DNA from: Clostridiales bacterium COT073_COT-073
Lineage (GTDB): Bacteria > Bacillota > Clostridia > Lachnospirales > Vallitaleaceae
Assembly: GCA_003858485.1 (NCBI GenBank)
Contig: RQYD01000008.1
Coordinates: forward strand, 1-64,000
Direction: 5' to 3'
DNA length: 64,000 bases
Positions 10,001-18,900 of the stretch are shown in pieces; within the stretch, counting starts at the first letter, position 1, and every line of letters starts with the position of its first letter. The notes under the pieces are model-generated. The model saw nothing but the letters and a program-made list of their open reading frames with translations, did no database searches and was not told the DNA's origin. The translations under genes and the position numbers were made by a program.

Positions 10001-10125
10001 TCGCCAAATTCATCTGTTGTCGCTCTTACCTCTGCTTGCCAGAGACTTACTATTAAAATAAAACTCAAGACTAAGGCAATTCCTCTGCGCACCTGATACT
10101 TTTTTCCTGTTTTTATTACTTTCAT
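7096..10125 (-). CDS. Secreted RCC1-repeat / leucine-rich / SLH-domain surface protein
   Basis: 1009 residues. A signal sequence (about 16-36) is followed by roughly eight RCC1-like repeats (about 40-450), each with the pattern GSLW-x-WG-x-N-x-x-GQLG. A short leucine-rich segment follows (about 500-590; LTRLDLTSAYLQDLGGLEKA), then an unassigned region and SLH repeats from about 830 to the end (FTDIEGLPTKQ; FYDVAKNAWYYPYISSGAEI). SLH domains bind cell-wall polymers, so the RCC1 propeller is displayed outside. AAAAGGAG precedes the start. It sits between the prepilin peptidase and the kinase on the same strand and may be an accessory surface protein of the pilus locus. Its ligand is unknown. 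Confidence 0.9.
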   Translation of the reverse strand: MKVIKTGKKYQVRRGIALVLSFILIVSLWQAEVRATTDEFGETVVSLFGTTFVIQEDGSLWTWGGNGSGQLGDGSTDNRAYPVKIMEQVVTAALGEGVAFALKADSSLWAWGYNSAGQLGIGTTTDARTPQKVLEDVREIVIGESSTYALKEDGSLWSWGWNDAGQLGDGTTVDRSYPAKVMDDIRQVITRDKSVYAIDAYDDLWVWGENSNHQLGIGSSNYVNPNPQKILDNVQSVQANYNSAYALKGDGSLWAWGNEVVAGAVMMNYPTPQKVMDNVSQFAADSGGVYAIKDDGNLWTWNHPQSLFPASTMMSGENQLLPDVEEIMVSKGQSAYAKKTDGSLWSWGRNDDGQLGDGSFMSRAVPAKVMDDVWRYVVSDANVYVIKNDDSLWAWGQNRYYGQLGIGTTFDQGSPQKVTDEVKNVFFSSDSVFALLNDNSLWSWGNNGSGQLGIGKLDSQQLTPHKVIEKVAIPGDTMISNEPLVVTPKPLSTALEAIVRQQIGKLSGDLTDTDWSKLTRLDLTSAYLQDLGGLEKARNLQELDLSFAQIDDIMTLALLPNLRVVILKNSKLPDDQLALLKRKLSGVKFRIMNISISDNQVRLWNTNQTGDTLTRAAEEIIENAGRQQLGSSNGLFVINKANAKNGAQKAEAVKDQLYAKATFEGKELNKELETIVKFSLAASAQPLTKIRIDKGVSQLPEVDRLIIEVNPEVSLEMNSEQLQAAGDLEIEIEEVKAGARINLMAGEALGGNAKKSKTYKVKMKKGKKTSKVGLSMKTDDDPYNVICRKGANGEEIIGGKYDKKTKKMSAKIGDDGEYYVRKNEKNFTDIEGLPTKQKEMIKILASKGILQGNSIGQFMPNQTITRSEILTVLVRLSYAYDNSAVSNFYDVAKNAWYYPYISSGAEIGVVNGYPDNSFKPNNVVGAAEMAKMNAMMLVYKKGYRFPKEVQKYLAKLAQNSNIPAWAVAYIAMGEREGFLLKAASGFYDGTQMMTRQQAAEMLYRLYEKL

Positions 10126-10307
10126 AGTACTCTCCTTTTGTGATTCATTCTTCGTTCTCTTTATGAAATATCCACTCTGAAAAACAAATAAAATCAGCTG
10201 ATCTCAAGTCTTTCCCGTAAAACATTTCACTTTGCCAAAGCAATCAGCCTGTTTAAAAACAAATCGTTAAATCCTAATTTTCATGCAAAAAATAATAACT
10301 TTATCCT

Positions 10308-10844
10308 TTACTTCCAGAAAATATAAAACCCCTGATACTGTACTATTAAATTAATCACACTACCAATCGCAATAGCCACTGAAAACGGAAAATGAATTGA
10401 TTTATCATAGTTTCCGGTTTCTTCATACGGCGCTAAGCGAAAGCTCCGAAAAAACATTAAAAAATAATTTCCTAAATTCCGAAAACGCTCTTTGGCATTG
10501 CCATAAATCATCATTTTAATCAGGGCTGCGATCAAACCAATGGCAAAGATATAAAAAATTGCATTGCCCACAAAACGATAACCCATGATTGCCCCAATCG
10601 CCATCATCGCCTTGATATCACCGGCCCGAAACATACGCAGGTAAAAAAAGGGGAAAAATACCACAAAGGGCAATATTATTCCTAAAATACTGCCTGTCCA
10701 GCCGATTTCTCCTGTCAATAAATTGGTAATTAGGCCGATCATGGCCAGCGGAAGACTGTATTTATTTTTAATTTTTTGCTCACGCAAGTCGGTATACAAA
10801 CATAGCCCAAGCAAAACTATCAGCTCAATGACTTGTATCATCAT
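10308..10844 (-). CDS. Prepilin peptidase, A24 family (second of two)
   Basis: 178 residues, polytopic. It carries the two A24 aspartate motifs: TDLREQKIKN near residue 19 and RAGDIKAM near residue 92. Family role: a membrane aspartyl protease that cleaves class III signal peptides of pilins. It is the small TadV/CpaA-like form without an N-methylase domain. Its ATG overlaps the stop of the preceding gene (ATGA), so the two are translationally coupled. The cluster holds another, different A24 peptidase at 14537-15121. This one may be specialised for some of the minor pilins, which is inference. Confidence 0.88.
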   Translation of the reverse strand: MMIQVIELIVLLGLCLYTDLREQKIKNKYSLPLAMIGLITNLLTGEIGWTGSILGIILPFVVFFPFFYLRMFRAGDIKAMMAIGAIMGYRFVGNAIFYIFAIGLIAALIKMMIYGNAKERFRNLGNYFLMFFRSFRLAPYEETGNYDKSIHFPFSVAIAIGSVINLIVQYQGFYIFWK

Positions 10845-11698
10845 TTTTCAACTCCTTGATTCCACTTCTCCAGCTCTTTTAAAAATGATTCAAGCATAGC
10901 TGCATCGACCTCAACTTTTTCTTTGGTCTGATAATACTCCAAACTTGGCTCTGCTCCCTTTTGCGGCCATGCATTTAGTACCAATTCAGCAGTAAAATTG
11001 CCCTGCAAACTAAGGGCAATATTTAACTGCATAATTTTTAGATCAGGAGTAACAAAACAATCGATTGCCATTGCCAAATTGTCTTTAATCATATTTTGCA
11101 GTTCCTGTTTGCGCTCGGCCGTCAAATCTTTCTCCGACAAACCGACCAGCCAGTCGATAAACTTAGCCGGCAGCGGATTGGCAGTGCTGACCAAATGCAA
11201 ACATGATACATTTCCACCAAATTCTCTTTCCAGTGACTGATAGCCTGCTTTTTCAAATTGCAGCTCCCTGACCCAGCGAATTATGGTTTCTCTGGTGATT
11301 TCACTGGAATTGCTGGCAATATGCCATATTTGTCCTTCCATTGCCCTGGGGATCTCAAACATCCAGCCAGTCGAATCTCTGGCCAAATTAAAGAGATCAC
11401 CGCTGCCTAAAAAATCACTTTCCAGTCGCCAACGGCTGTTAAATTTACCGCTCTTCATGCCATAATCAGCTTCACCTGCAAAATCAAGAATGATCGGACT
11501 TTCCAATTGCTCAAACAGCAGCGAAAAGTTACCATCAATTTTCCATTTTTGATTTTCCGGCAAGGTGGACAAGGCCAATAATACATTTTTCTCAGCACTG
11601 ATGGTCCAGCCAAATCCATAAATAGCCGCTAAGGTAATTAAACTTAAGACAACGGCAATACCTATTTGAATGATATTTTTTTGCTGTATTTTTTTCAT
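10841..11698 (-). CDS. Membrane-anchored extracytoplasmic protein of unknown function
   Basis: 285 residues. One N-terminal membrane anchor (about 11-33, IIQIGIAVVLSLITLAAIYG) precedes a soluble outward-facing domain rich in beta-type alternation. No catalytic motif was recognised. There is a weak general likeness to lipid-carrier-like outer domains (NFSLLFEQLESP, DFLGSGD), not enough to name it. It lies between the PP2C phosphatase (8 bp away) and the second prepilin peptidase (ATGA overlap), so it belongs to the pilus/signalling operon. Confidence 0.8.
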   Translation of the reverse strand: MKKIQQKNIIQIGIAVVLSLITLAAIYGFGWTISAEKNVLLALSTLPENQKWKIDGNFSLLFEQLESPIILDFAGEADYGMKSGKFNSRWRLESDFLGSGDLFNLARDSTGWMFEIPRAMEGQIWHIASNSSEITRETIIRWVRELQFEKAGYQSLEREFGGNVSCLHLVSTANPLPAKFIDWLVGLSEKDLTAERKQELQNMIKDNLAMAIDCFVTPDLKIMQLNIALSLQGNFTAELVLNAWPQKGAEPSLEYYQTKEKVEVDAAMLESFLKELEKWNQGVEK

Positions 11699-11706
11699 GC
11701 CTGCCT

Positions 11707-12471
11707 CTATTCCATTTTCTTAATATAAATATAGCTCCAATTATCACCGGCACCATTGTGATAGATTTCGGTTTTGATTTTTTTCCGGTATTGATTCTCA
11801 CTGTCCAGGGTCATCGCCTGCAAAAAATCAGCCAGATGCTCCGGTGCAATATACTGATAAACACCATCACTGCATAGTAAAATATCATGATGCAGCCATA
11901 GCATTTGACTATCGGCAGTGATATTTCTGGTTCCCCCCAAACATTTGGTCAAAATATTCTGAGCGATCCCCTGCTCTTGCAGATCCTGCTCAGAATAACC
12001 TACATCCCGGAATTGCTGCTGATAACTGTCATCTCTGGTAAATTGTGATAATTCATGCTCCCGCACAAAATAGCCGCGGGAATCGCCAATATTTTTAATC
12101 AGCACTTGCTTATCCAGCAAAAAAGCAAGGGTCAAAGTGGTGCCCATGGCTGCACCTTTCTGCTCACTATAATCGCAAATTTGCTCATTGATTTGCCAGA
12201 TACAGTGATCAATACTGTCCGAGATAGCTTTCCATGGCATATTTTCGCTGATGCAGTCCGGCATCTGCTGATACCACCATTGCTCAAAACCAGCTATCAC
12301 CATTTGACTGGCCATTTCTCCATCTGCCAGTCCACCCATACCATCTGCCACCACGGCCAGTCCTAGTTGCCGGTCGGATTCCTGACCGGATAAAAACAAG
12401 ATCGAGTCTTGATTATTTTTTCTTTTTGCACCAATATCGCTGTCTGCAAAAAACCAAAAGCTAATTCCCAT
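11707..12471 (-). CDS. PP2C-family protein serine/threonine phosphatase
   Basis: 254 residues, the length of a single PP2C domain. Metal-binding aspartate motifs are intact: NNQDS near 20, VADGMGGLADGE near 41, IGDSRGY near 128, CSDGVY near 196, and a closing GAGDNWSYI. It is cytoplasmic, without signal or TM. Known role: dephosphorylates Thr/Ser residues placed by Hanks kinases. Here the likely opponent is the kinase at 4585-6885 and the likely reader is the FHA protein just upstream. The start has GGCAGGAGT ahead of it. Confidence 0.93.
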   Translation of the reverse strand: MGISFWFFADSDIGAKRKNNQDSILFLSGQESDRQLGLAVVADGMGGLADGEMASQMVIAGFEQWWYQQMPDCISENMPWKAISDSIDHCIWQINEQICDYSEQKGAAMGTTLTLAFLLDKQVLIKNIGDSRGYFVREHELSQFTRDDSYQQQFRDVGYSEQDLQEQGIAQNILTKCLGGTRNITADSQMLWLHHDILLCSDGVYQYIAPEHLADFLQAMTLDSENQYRKKIKTEIYHNGAGDNWSYIYIKKME

Positions 12472-12497
12472 ACTCCTGCCCTCTAATTTTTCCTGTC

Positions 12498-12583
12498 AAC
12501 CATCTACCCTATTTTCAATTATATTTTTCAACTTAACTTTTCCCATCTTTTTGGGTTTCGTCCAGCTCCGGAGAGCGGCTACA
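12498..12583 (-). repeat. Dispersed hairpin/A-rich repeat, family B, copy 1
   Basis: Read on the minus strand: GCTCTCCGGAGC hairpin, GGACGAAACCCAAAAAGATG, then GGAAAAGTTAAGTT and an AT-rich end. The same order recurs at 12619-12663, 37330-37376, 47953-48013 and 51413-51476. It lies in the 276-bp gap between the FHA and PP2C genes. Confidence 0.65.
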
Positions 12584-12618
12584 CTTATTCCCAGGAATAC
12601 TGCCAAGCTGAATGATTC

Positions 12619-12663
12619 TTTCCCATCTTTTTTAGTTTCGTCCAGCTCCGCGGAGCGGACCAT
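12619..12663 (-). repeat. Dispersed hairpin/A-rich repeat, family B, copy 2
   Basis: Starts exactly 80 bp from the matching base of copy 1. It contains the perfect palindrome GCTCCGCGGAGC flanked by GTCC and GGAC, then the A-rich run and GATGGGAAAG. Confidence 0.65.
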
Positions 12664-12747
12664 TTATGCCCTGATTCTTTGGTATTTCCTGACAAATGAC
12701 AAGCCAACTGCAATGTTTTTGCATTGCAGCCGAGTCAGATAAAAGCT

Positions 12748-14523
12748 TTAAAATATTTCAAAGATCAGATCGGTATTGCCGATCCGAATTTCATCTCCAT
12801 GATTTAACGGATAATACTGATTAACTTCCAGGCGCTTACCATTTAAGATCGTTCCATTTTTAGAGCCGATATCGACTAAATAATAACTGCCATTTTGACA
12901 TTCTACCTGACAGTGCATACCGGAAACAGCGGCATCAGATATTTTCCAGTCAGCATTCCGGCCCAGGCGATAAGGGTTGACCAGGACCTTACGTTTATCA
13001 CCGCCATTTTTCAAGCTTAAAAAGACTCCGCTTTCCTGCTGGAATAAAACAGTTGCTCCCGATGGCTGCATTTGATTGGGATTGCCCATGATCATGGTAC
13101 CTTCCGCTTCCGGCATCATGGCTGCTTCTTCATACATCGGCGGCATCATTGGCTGCATTGGTGTTTGGACTGGTGGCTGAACCGGCTGAACCGGTGGTAT
13201 CGGCGGTTGAGCACGATTTACTGGCTGGACTGGTGGCTGCATTGATGCAGCAGGCATGCCCGGAGCATTACTACGACTTGGCATACCTGGTGCTGACATG
13301 CCCGGTGCTGACGACATACCTGGTGCTGATATGCCCGGTGCACCCGCTCCGGCAATTCCCGGCGTCTTTCCGCCCGCCGCTTTCTTTTCTTTTTTCGGCT
13401 TGGCCGGAACAGCTTGACCGGCGGCCATTGGCTGCTGATTAACACCGATCTTCAGCCAAACTAAGGCTAAGCCGCCAATCACAATCAGCGCCACTAAAAT
13501 CACATTAAAAATGTCTAAATCACCTTCCGCATTTTTCAATACCCCAGCCAAGATCATTATAGCGACAATGGCCAGGATGGCCACATGGCCAATAATCAGT
13601 CGGGGCATATTCCATTTACCGGAAGCAGCCGGTTTAGCCGCCTTCGGCGCTGCCGGACCACCCGGATAGGGCGGATAAGAGGACTGATTTGGTGTTTGCA
13701 TCATTTGAATATTGGCTCGGGAATGATTCCCTGTCACATTTCGATTTGCCCCTTTATTGGCCGGGGCTGGAGCACCCGACTGCATTCCCGGTACCGGGGG
13801 CATACTCATTGGCTGCGCTGGCATGCTCATCGGCTCCGGCGGCATATTCATCGGCTGAGCAGACATATTTGCCGGTTGGGATGACATATTCATCGACTGA
13901 GCAGGCATATTTGCTGGTTGGGATGGCATATTCATCGACTGCCAATTATTAGTGGAGCCGGCCATGCCCGGCGATTCCATTTGCATTTGTTTTTGCAGCT
14001 CCAATACCGAAAAGACGGACTGACTCTCTGCAAAACGCAGCTGCTTAGTTAAAAACAATAAACTGCTGTCACTTTCCGCATGACTTAATAATTCCTGAAT
14101 TAACTTTTTCCAGGCTGTTGCCAGGTTTTGGTAATCCTCCATCAATGGCAGATAAATTGCATATATCTCACCTCTGGCATCCACCCAGATCTGTTCCAGA
14201 TCAATCACCAAATTGGCAGATGTCAGCAAAGGATATTTTTCAATTTCCTGAATCAGTTTTAAGATTTTTTGTAGCACCCGGATCAGTTCATCCTTTTCTT
14301 CTGCTCTCTTATGATAAATAGCGATATACTGGTTTAAGGGCTGCATTCCGCCAACCGCATAAACCAGCTCAGTCGCACCGTCAATCATCTTTTTTTCCAT
14401 CTGAGCCAGTCCCTGAATTTGCAGCTGACGGACAGCGGCTAATTGCTCGCTGTCAAATTGGCTGACATCTTCTAAGGGATAACATAATTGTTTACTGCCG
14501 TCAACTTTTACATAAAATGCCAT
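12748..14523 (-). CDS. FHA-domain membrane protein of the pilus cluster (DUF6382-like N-terminus)
   Basis: 591 residues. The N-terminal about 170 residues look like the DUF6382 domain found in Clostridia FHA proteins. A Met/Pro/Gln low-complexity stretch (about 195-240; units like NMPAQSM) leads to two adjacent TM helices (about 310-360), a second Pro/Met/Gly-rich stretch, and a C-terminal FHA domain (about 500-591) with LGRN, SGMHCQV and SKNGTILNG. FHA domains bind phosphothreonine, so this protein can report kinase activity to the membrane. It lies 14 bp from the prepilin peptidase and upstream of PP2C, completing a kinase/phosphatase/reader set. Confidence 0.9.
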   Translation of the reverse strand: MAFYVKVDGSKQLCYPLEDVSQFDSEQLAAVRQLQIQGLAQMEKKMIDGATELVYAVGGMQPLNQYIAIYHKRAEEKDELIRVLQKILKLIQEIEKYPLLTSANLVIDLEQIWVDARGEIYAIYLPLMEDYQNLATAWKKLIQELLSHAESDSSLLFLTKQLRFAESQSVFSVLELQKQMQMESPGMAGSTNNWQSMNMPSQPANMPAQSMNMSSQPANMSAQPMNMPPEPMSMPAQPMSMPPVPGMQSGAPAPANKGANRNVTGNHSRANIQMMQTPNQSSYPPYPGGPAAPKAAKPAASGKWNMPRLIIGHVAILAIVAIMILAGVLKNAEGDLDIFNVILVALIVIGGLALVWLKIGVNQQPMAAGQAVPAKPKKEKKAAGGKTPGIAGAGAPGISAPGMSSAPGMSAPGMPSRSNAPGMPAASMQPPVQPVNRAQPPIPPVQPVQPPVQTPMQPMMPPMYEEAAMMPEAEGTMIMGNPNQMQPSGATVLFQQESGVFLSLKNGGDKRKVLVNPYRLGRNADWKISDAAVSGMHCQVECQNGSYYLVDIGSKNGTILNGKRLEVNQYYPLNHGDEIRIGNTDLIFEIF

Positions 14524-14536
14524 AATTACCCTCCTG

Positions 14537-15121
14537 TTAAAACCATAAATATATCAAATACGCCATTGTCAAAAACGGAATAAATGGTACCTCCGTTTTT
14601 CGGTTTGCTTTTTTTATAACTAATAAAATCAAGCCCAAAATTCCCACCAGTATCAAAGCCATCAACACAATTACTCCGCCTGTTTGATAGCCTCCCAGTA
14701 AACACAGGGTCGGAATCGCCACTGCATCGCCATAGCCAATTGCCTGCTTGCTGTAGCGGGCCAGCAGATAAAAAATTCCATATAAGCCAAGTGCCACCAA
14801 AGGATTGATCCAGTCAGCCTGAGCTAAATGCAAAATTACCACTGGTACTAAGAAAACCAAATAAAATTCAATTGGAATTTCTTTTTTTCGGATATCTTCA
14901 GCAGTACTGACCAAAAACAAAGTCAACATCCATAAATTGCGTACCCAAAAGGCGTTAAAACCAAAACGAAGAAACAGGTATGCTGCCGCTCCAACATAAA
15001 TTACTCCCGGCATCAAACGCCAGATCAGATGTGGCTTTTCTTCCGTATATAGCCACCGGTCTACGCTAACTGCAAGTAATGCCGTCAGTCCCACGATCGC
15101 TGCTATCATTAATCCATTCAT
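14537..15121 (-). CDS. Prepilin peptidase, A24 family (first of two)
   Basis: About 194 residues, all membrane. The first aspartate motif is AEDIRKKEIP and the second is GYGDA. I chose the ATG at 15121 (MNGLMIAAIVG): it is one base from the stop of the preceding pseudopilin gene, while an upstream in-frame ATG at 15208 would overlap that gene and add a charged non-membrane leader. Likely function: removes the short leader from the Flp and TadE-like pilins in the same operon. Confidence 0.87.
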   Translation of the reverse strand: MNGLMIAAIVGLTALLAVSVDRWLYTEEKPHLIWRLMPGVIYVGAAAYLFLRFGFNAFWVRNLWMLTLFLVSTAEDIRKKEIPIEFYLVFLVPVVILHLAQADWINPLVALGLYGIFYLLARYSKQAIGYGDAVAIPTLCLLGGYQTGGVIVLMALILVGILGLILLVIKKANRKTEVPFIPFLTMAYLIYLWF

Positions 15122-15122
15122 A

Positions 15123-15914
15123 TTATCTTTCTCCAACCCAAGGTCTGATGGTTTTCCGAATTGTTCTTTCCAACTCAACTTCCGGTGCAATAAAAAGCGG
15201 AATGCCAACCTTATATTTAATATTAACTGTCAGCAAACGGTCCAATCCAGTTTTGCTGTCGGTGTATAAAATGCCCTCATCGCCCATATCGATCTCAAAC
15301 GAGCGAATTCGAAATTTATATGCTTCTTCGCCCATACGTGCCCGAATATCACATAAAATCTCATAAGTCAGCATATACTCTAAGCCAAACATCACAGTTT
15401 CACTGGCAATCCCCAGTCCTAGTCCTTTGGCATCTTTGGCACTGCCAAAGACGTCCATCAGAGTCTTACTGCCCTTACTCAATTGTTTAAACTTTCCGGA
15501 AAACTGATCTTTCAGTTCTCCTTTAAAGGGCAAAAGTGCTTTTAAAATAGTAAGAACTCCACCATCGCGCCAGGCATCAATCAATTGCTGGCCGGCATCA
15601 CCAATGGTAAAATCAGTTGCATTTTCCTCAGCTTGACCATCACCTGGTTCAGCCCCACCTTTTTCAATTTTAGCTTCTAACTTGCCGCCCTTGTTTTTGG
15701 TTCGCTCAGCGATCATATCACCGGCTTCAAAAACTCCCATTTGATCCAAATAAAAGAATTTCCCGGCAATGTCCTGCATCACTCCAGCCGCTGCTGCATC
15801 AATTGTATTTTCAATGTAATATGACTGTATCATATAGGATAAGGTCAGCATGGCGAAGATATAGATTGGCAGGGCAATTGCCGCTTCCAACGTCAAAGCT
15901 CCTTTCTTTTTCAT
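15123..15914 (-). CDS. TadE/TadF-like pseudopilin (cluster 1, distal)
   Basis: 263 residues. It starts MKKKGALTLEAA, a short basic leader, then glycine, then glutamate at +5 of the mature protein and a hydrophobic helix (about 8-30). That is a class III prepilin signal. The rest is predicted extracytoplasmic and ends in a conserved beta-rich part (NIKYKVGIPLFIAPEVELER). Minor pilins of this kind are needed for Tad pilus biogenesis. A diverged paralogue lies at 26017-26826 and matches over the full length. Confidence 0.85.
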   Translation of the reverse strand: MKKKGALTLEAAIALPIYIFAMLTLSYMIQSYYIENTIDAAAAGVMQDIAGKFFYLDQMGVFEAGDMIAERTKNKGGKLEAKIEKGGAEPGDGQAEENATDFTIGDAGQQLIDAWRDGGVLTILKALLPFKGELKDQFSGKFKQLSKGSKTLMDVFGSAKDAKGLGLGIASETVMFGLEYMLTYEILCDIRARMGEEAYKFRIRSFEIDMGDEGILYTDSKTGLDRLLTVNIKYKVGIPLFIAPEVELERTIRKTIRPWVGER

Positions 15915-15932
15915 ATCCTGTCCTTTCCTTGC

Positions 15933-18900
15933 CTAATAGCCCGCAACTGAGCGCAGCCTAAAATCAACCCACTCATAATCCGATTCTCTTAAATCAATAG
16001 CATCGGATTGCTTTTTGGCAATTTGAATCATCCGCGGTAAAAAGAGATACTTAATCTTAAAGCCCAAATCCATTTCCACGCCTGCCATATATTTGCTGAT
16101 CTGCTTTTTCTCTCTAAGCTGGATCAGATCTAAAACACGCATCAGTTTTGCATCCTCTGGAGTAAACAGTAGATCGATCCGCAGATAATCTTCATAACCC
16201 AGCTTAAAGAAGGAAGTTGACTGCTCAGTTTTGCTGATCTCCGGTGTGTCACTGAAAACATCCTTAATACTATCCCCAATAAATTCCTGCAATTGTTCTG
16301 CTCCCAGATCAACCTGCGAGTTCAGATAATTTTGCAGTTCCGATTTGATCCGGTCTTTTTGCTCAGCGAATTCATTCTCCAATGGGCCAAAAACTACCTC
16401 TTCCAGTTTTTGTTCCAATTTCTCACGCAGGGCATCTTTTCCTTTGTCAATGCCCACCCGAATGCTGGGATCACTTTTAAGCTTATTCAGAATATCCTGT
16501 GAACCACTGATATTAGGATTTAATTCTTGTTTCAGCTTTTGATTAATTAGCGGAATGACTTGATCAGCATTTTCTTCCACCGCCTTCATCAATGATTTAC
16601 TGATCTGGCTGCCGGACTCCTCAATTAATTCCTGAATATCCGTTTCACCGGTTAAAATGCCCTTAGCCTTGTCTTTTTCTACCTTGACAATATATTTTCC
16701 AACCACTGTTTCGACATAGATATCAATTGATTTCTCATAATCATTAACTGCCTGCTCTACCATTTGGTACTTTTCGTTAACAAATTCATAGATCATACTG
16801 CTTTCAACTTCATCTGCTCCCAGTTTATTAGCCAGCTTATCCGCCTGCCGCTTGATATAGTCCTTGGCACGCTGGGATAACTCAGTAACATAGCGATCCA
16901 TTTGTTCCAGCCCCTCACTGATCCCGGATTTAGCTGCCTCGGCTACATGATTAACTGCTGCCTTGGCTAATACCTTGGCCAATTCAGGAAAACCGGATGG
17001 ACTGAGCATAAACTCACTTGGTGTTTTCATAAAAGCAACTCTTTGACCTGACCGCAAAACAAAGACATCGACCACCGATTCGGCAATTGCCCATAACACC
17101 ACTATCACTAAGTAGACCAATGGATAAATAGGTGGAAAAATTGCACTGATCGCTGATGCCAGGGCACTGGCCAAAGCATTGGTTTCTGAATTCATCAAAA
17201 CAAAAAGCAAATTAGGTATCACCCGGAGCATAATAATATCATTAGACATCGATTTATTATTCGACGGATCCGAGCGATCGCCATTAATTACATATTCAAT
17301 TTCTGCCTCCAGTGGCAGATCCTTTTTTTCGGGATACTTGGTCTTATCCTGGAATTTTAAATTTATTTGGCTCTCGTATTCGCCCACTCCGGTTACACTG
17401 GAATGAAAGGCGGTCATAATATACTCATTGACATAAATGGTGCCCAGGGGATCTTTGGCTAAATTCTTAAAACTTTTAACCATATTCTTGATTGCACCAA
17501 ACCAGGACTGAGAGGACTTACCGGTATCCTTGGTATTATCGGTACCACCGGTATCGGCCTCAAACACCCCCTCATCATAGCCGGGATCTTCCCCACCATA
17601 AAAGTAAATATAAGAGGGTAGCTTTTTAAATTCTTCTTCACTGATCTCTTTGCCGCTACCAAAGGAAAAGAGAGTGTCAAAAACTTTACCGGCCGCTTTC
17701 ATAAAGTCTTTTAAAGAGCCGGAGCCTTTTTCAGCTATGGTTTCCGGTTTTTCCCCAGACCCAGAGTCCAGAGTCTGTACAAACAGTTGCTCTTTATTAA
17801 AGTCAATATGCATATTACGGCAATTTTCATCATATTGCGCCTTTAGTTTTAGAAAACCTTCTTTATCAAACTTCGGTTTCTCCAAAGGAGCATCAGGATC
17901 ATACCAATCAAAGCTTGCGCCGGTCACCTCAGCCAAAGCAATGGAACGAGCCTGAATTTCAGCAAATGACTTTTCCGGCATCATCTCATCCTGGCTTAAT
18001 TCACGGGTAAGCTTTAATGCATTCTCCTGTTGCAGCGGAATTGACCGTCTTTCCTGATCAGAAAAATGAGCGACCGGTAACTCATAATATCGCAATGATT
18101 TCAAATCAAAGTTATCCCAAAACTCCTCATACGGAGCTACAATCGGAACAATCAGTTTCTTAATCATTTGATCCAGTAAATCAATATTTTCATCAAATTT
18201 GTTTTCCGACTGTACTTTTTGCAGACGTTCCTCCATCAGCTGAATCATCTCCAGCTTATCTTCCAACTTTGGCTGAACAGATGCTACATAATTCGGATCT
18301 TTAGCATCCGATCCGGCAACTTGCGTCATTTCTTTCCTGACCTGCTGCTTATATGCCTCTAAATTTTCAGCCACCTTCTTTAACTTTTCTTTAGCCTTTT
18401 TATTGGCAGCTTTTAAACCAGTCAAAATCCGGAAGTTTTTTTCGGTCAAATCCATAATGGAATTATAATAATATGCATCCATATTCAAGGCTAAATTAAA
18501 TGCCCCTAAATCCTTCATTCCATCAGTATCAATAACCACAAAATCCCATTCCAATTCTTCTTCGCGCCGATTGAAGTAATAGTCCATATACCGTGTCATG
18601 TAATAGCCCATATTGGTATACAACCTAAATATATCCAGATCCTCATAATCCTGAACTGTTTTCTTATCCATTTCCTCATATTCAAACCGATCATAGCGAA
18701 GTTCATCCAGCAGCTCAATTTGTTTTTCCAAGCCTTCTTCGCCATTTTCTTTTCTATCAATCAGCTCTTTCCAGAGCATTGTCATAATCTGATCATGTTC
18801 ATATGCCTCATCAGAGCCTAAATAGCCGATATGAAGAGTTAAATTGGCAATCGCATCCGGGGTGCCATTATGATCGATAGCATAAGAATATCTTTCAATA

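Noticed and set aside
13149-13952. Several open frames opposite or alongside the FHA gene
   Set aside because: They arise from its Met/Pro/Gln low-complexity repeats.
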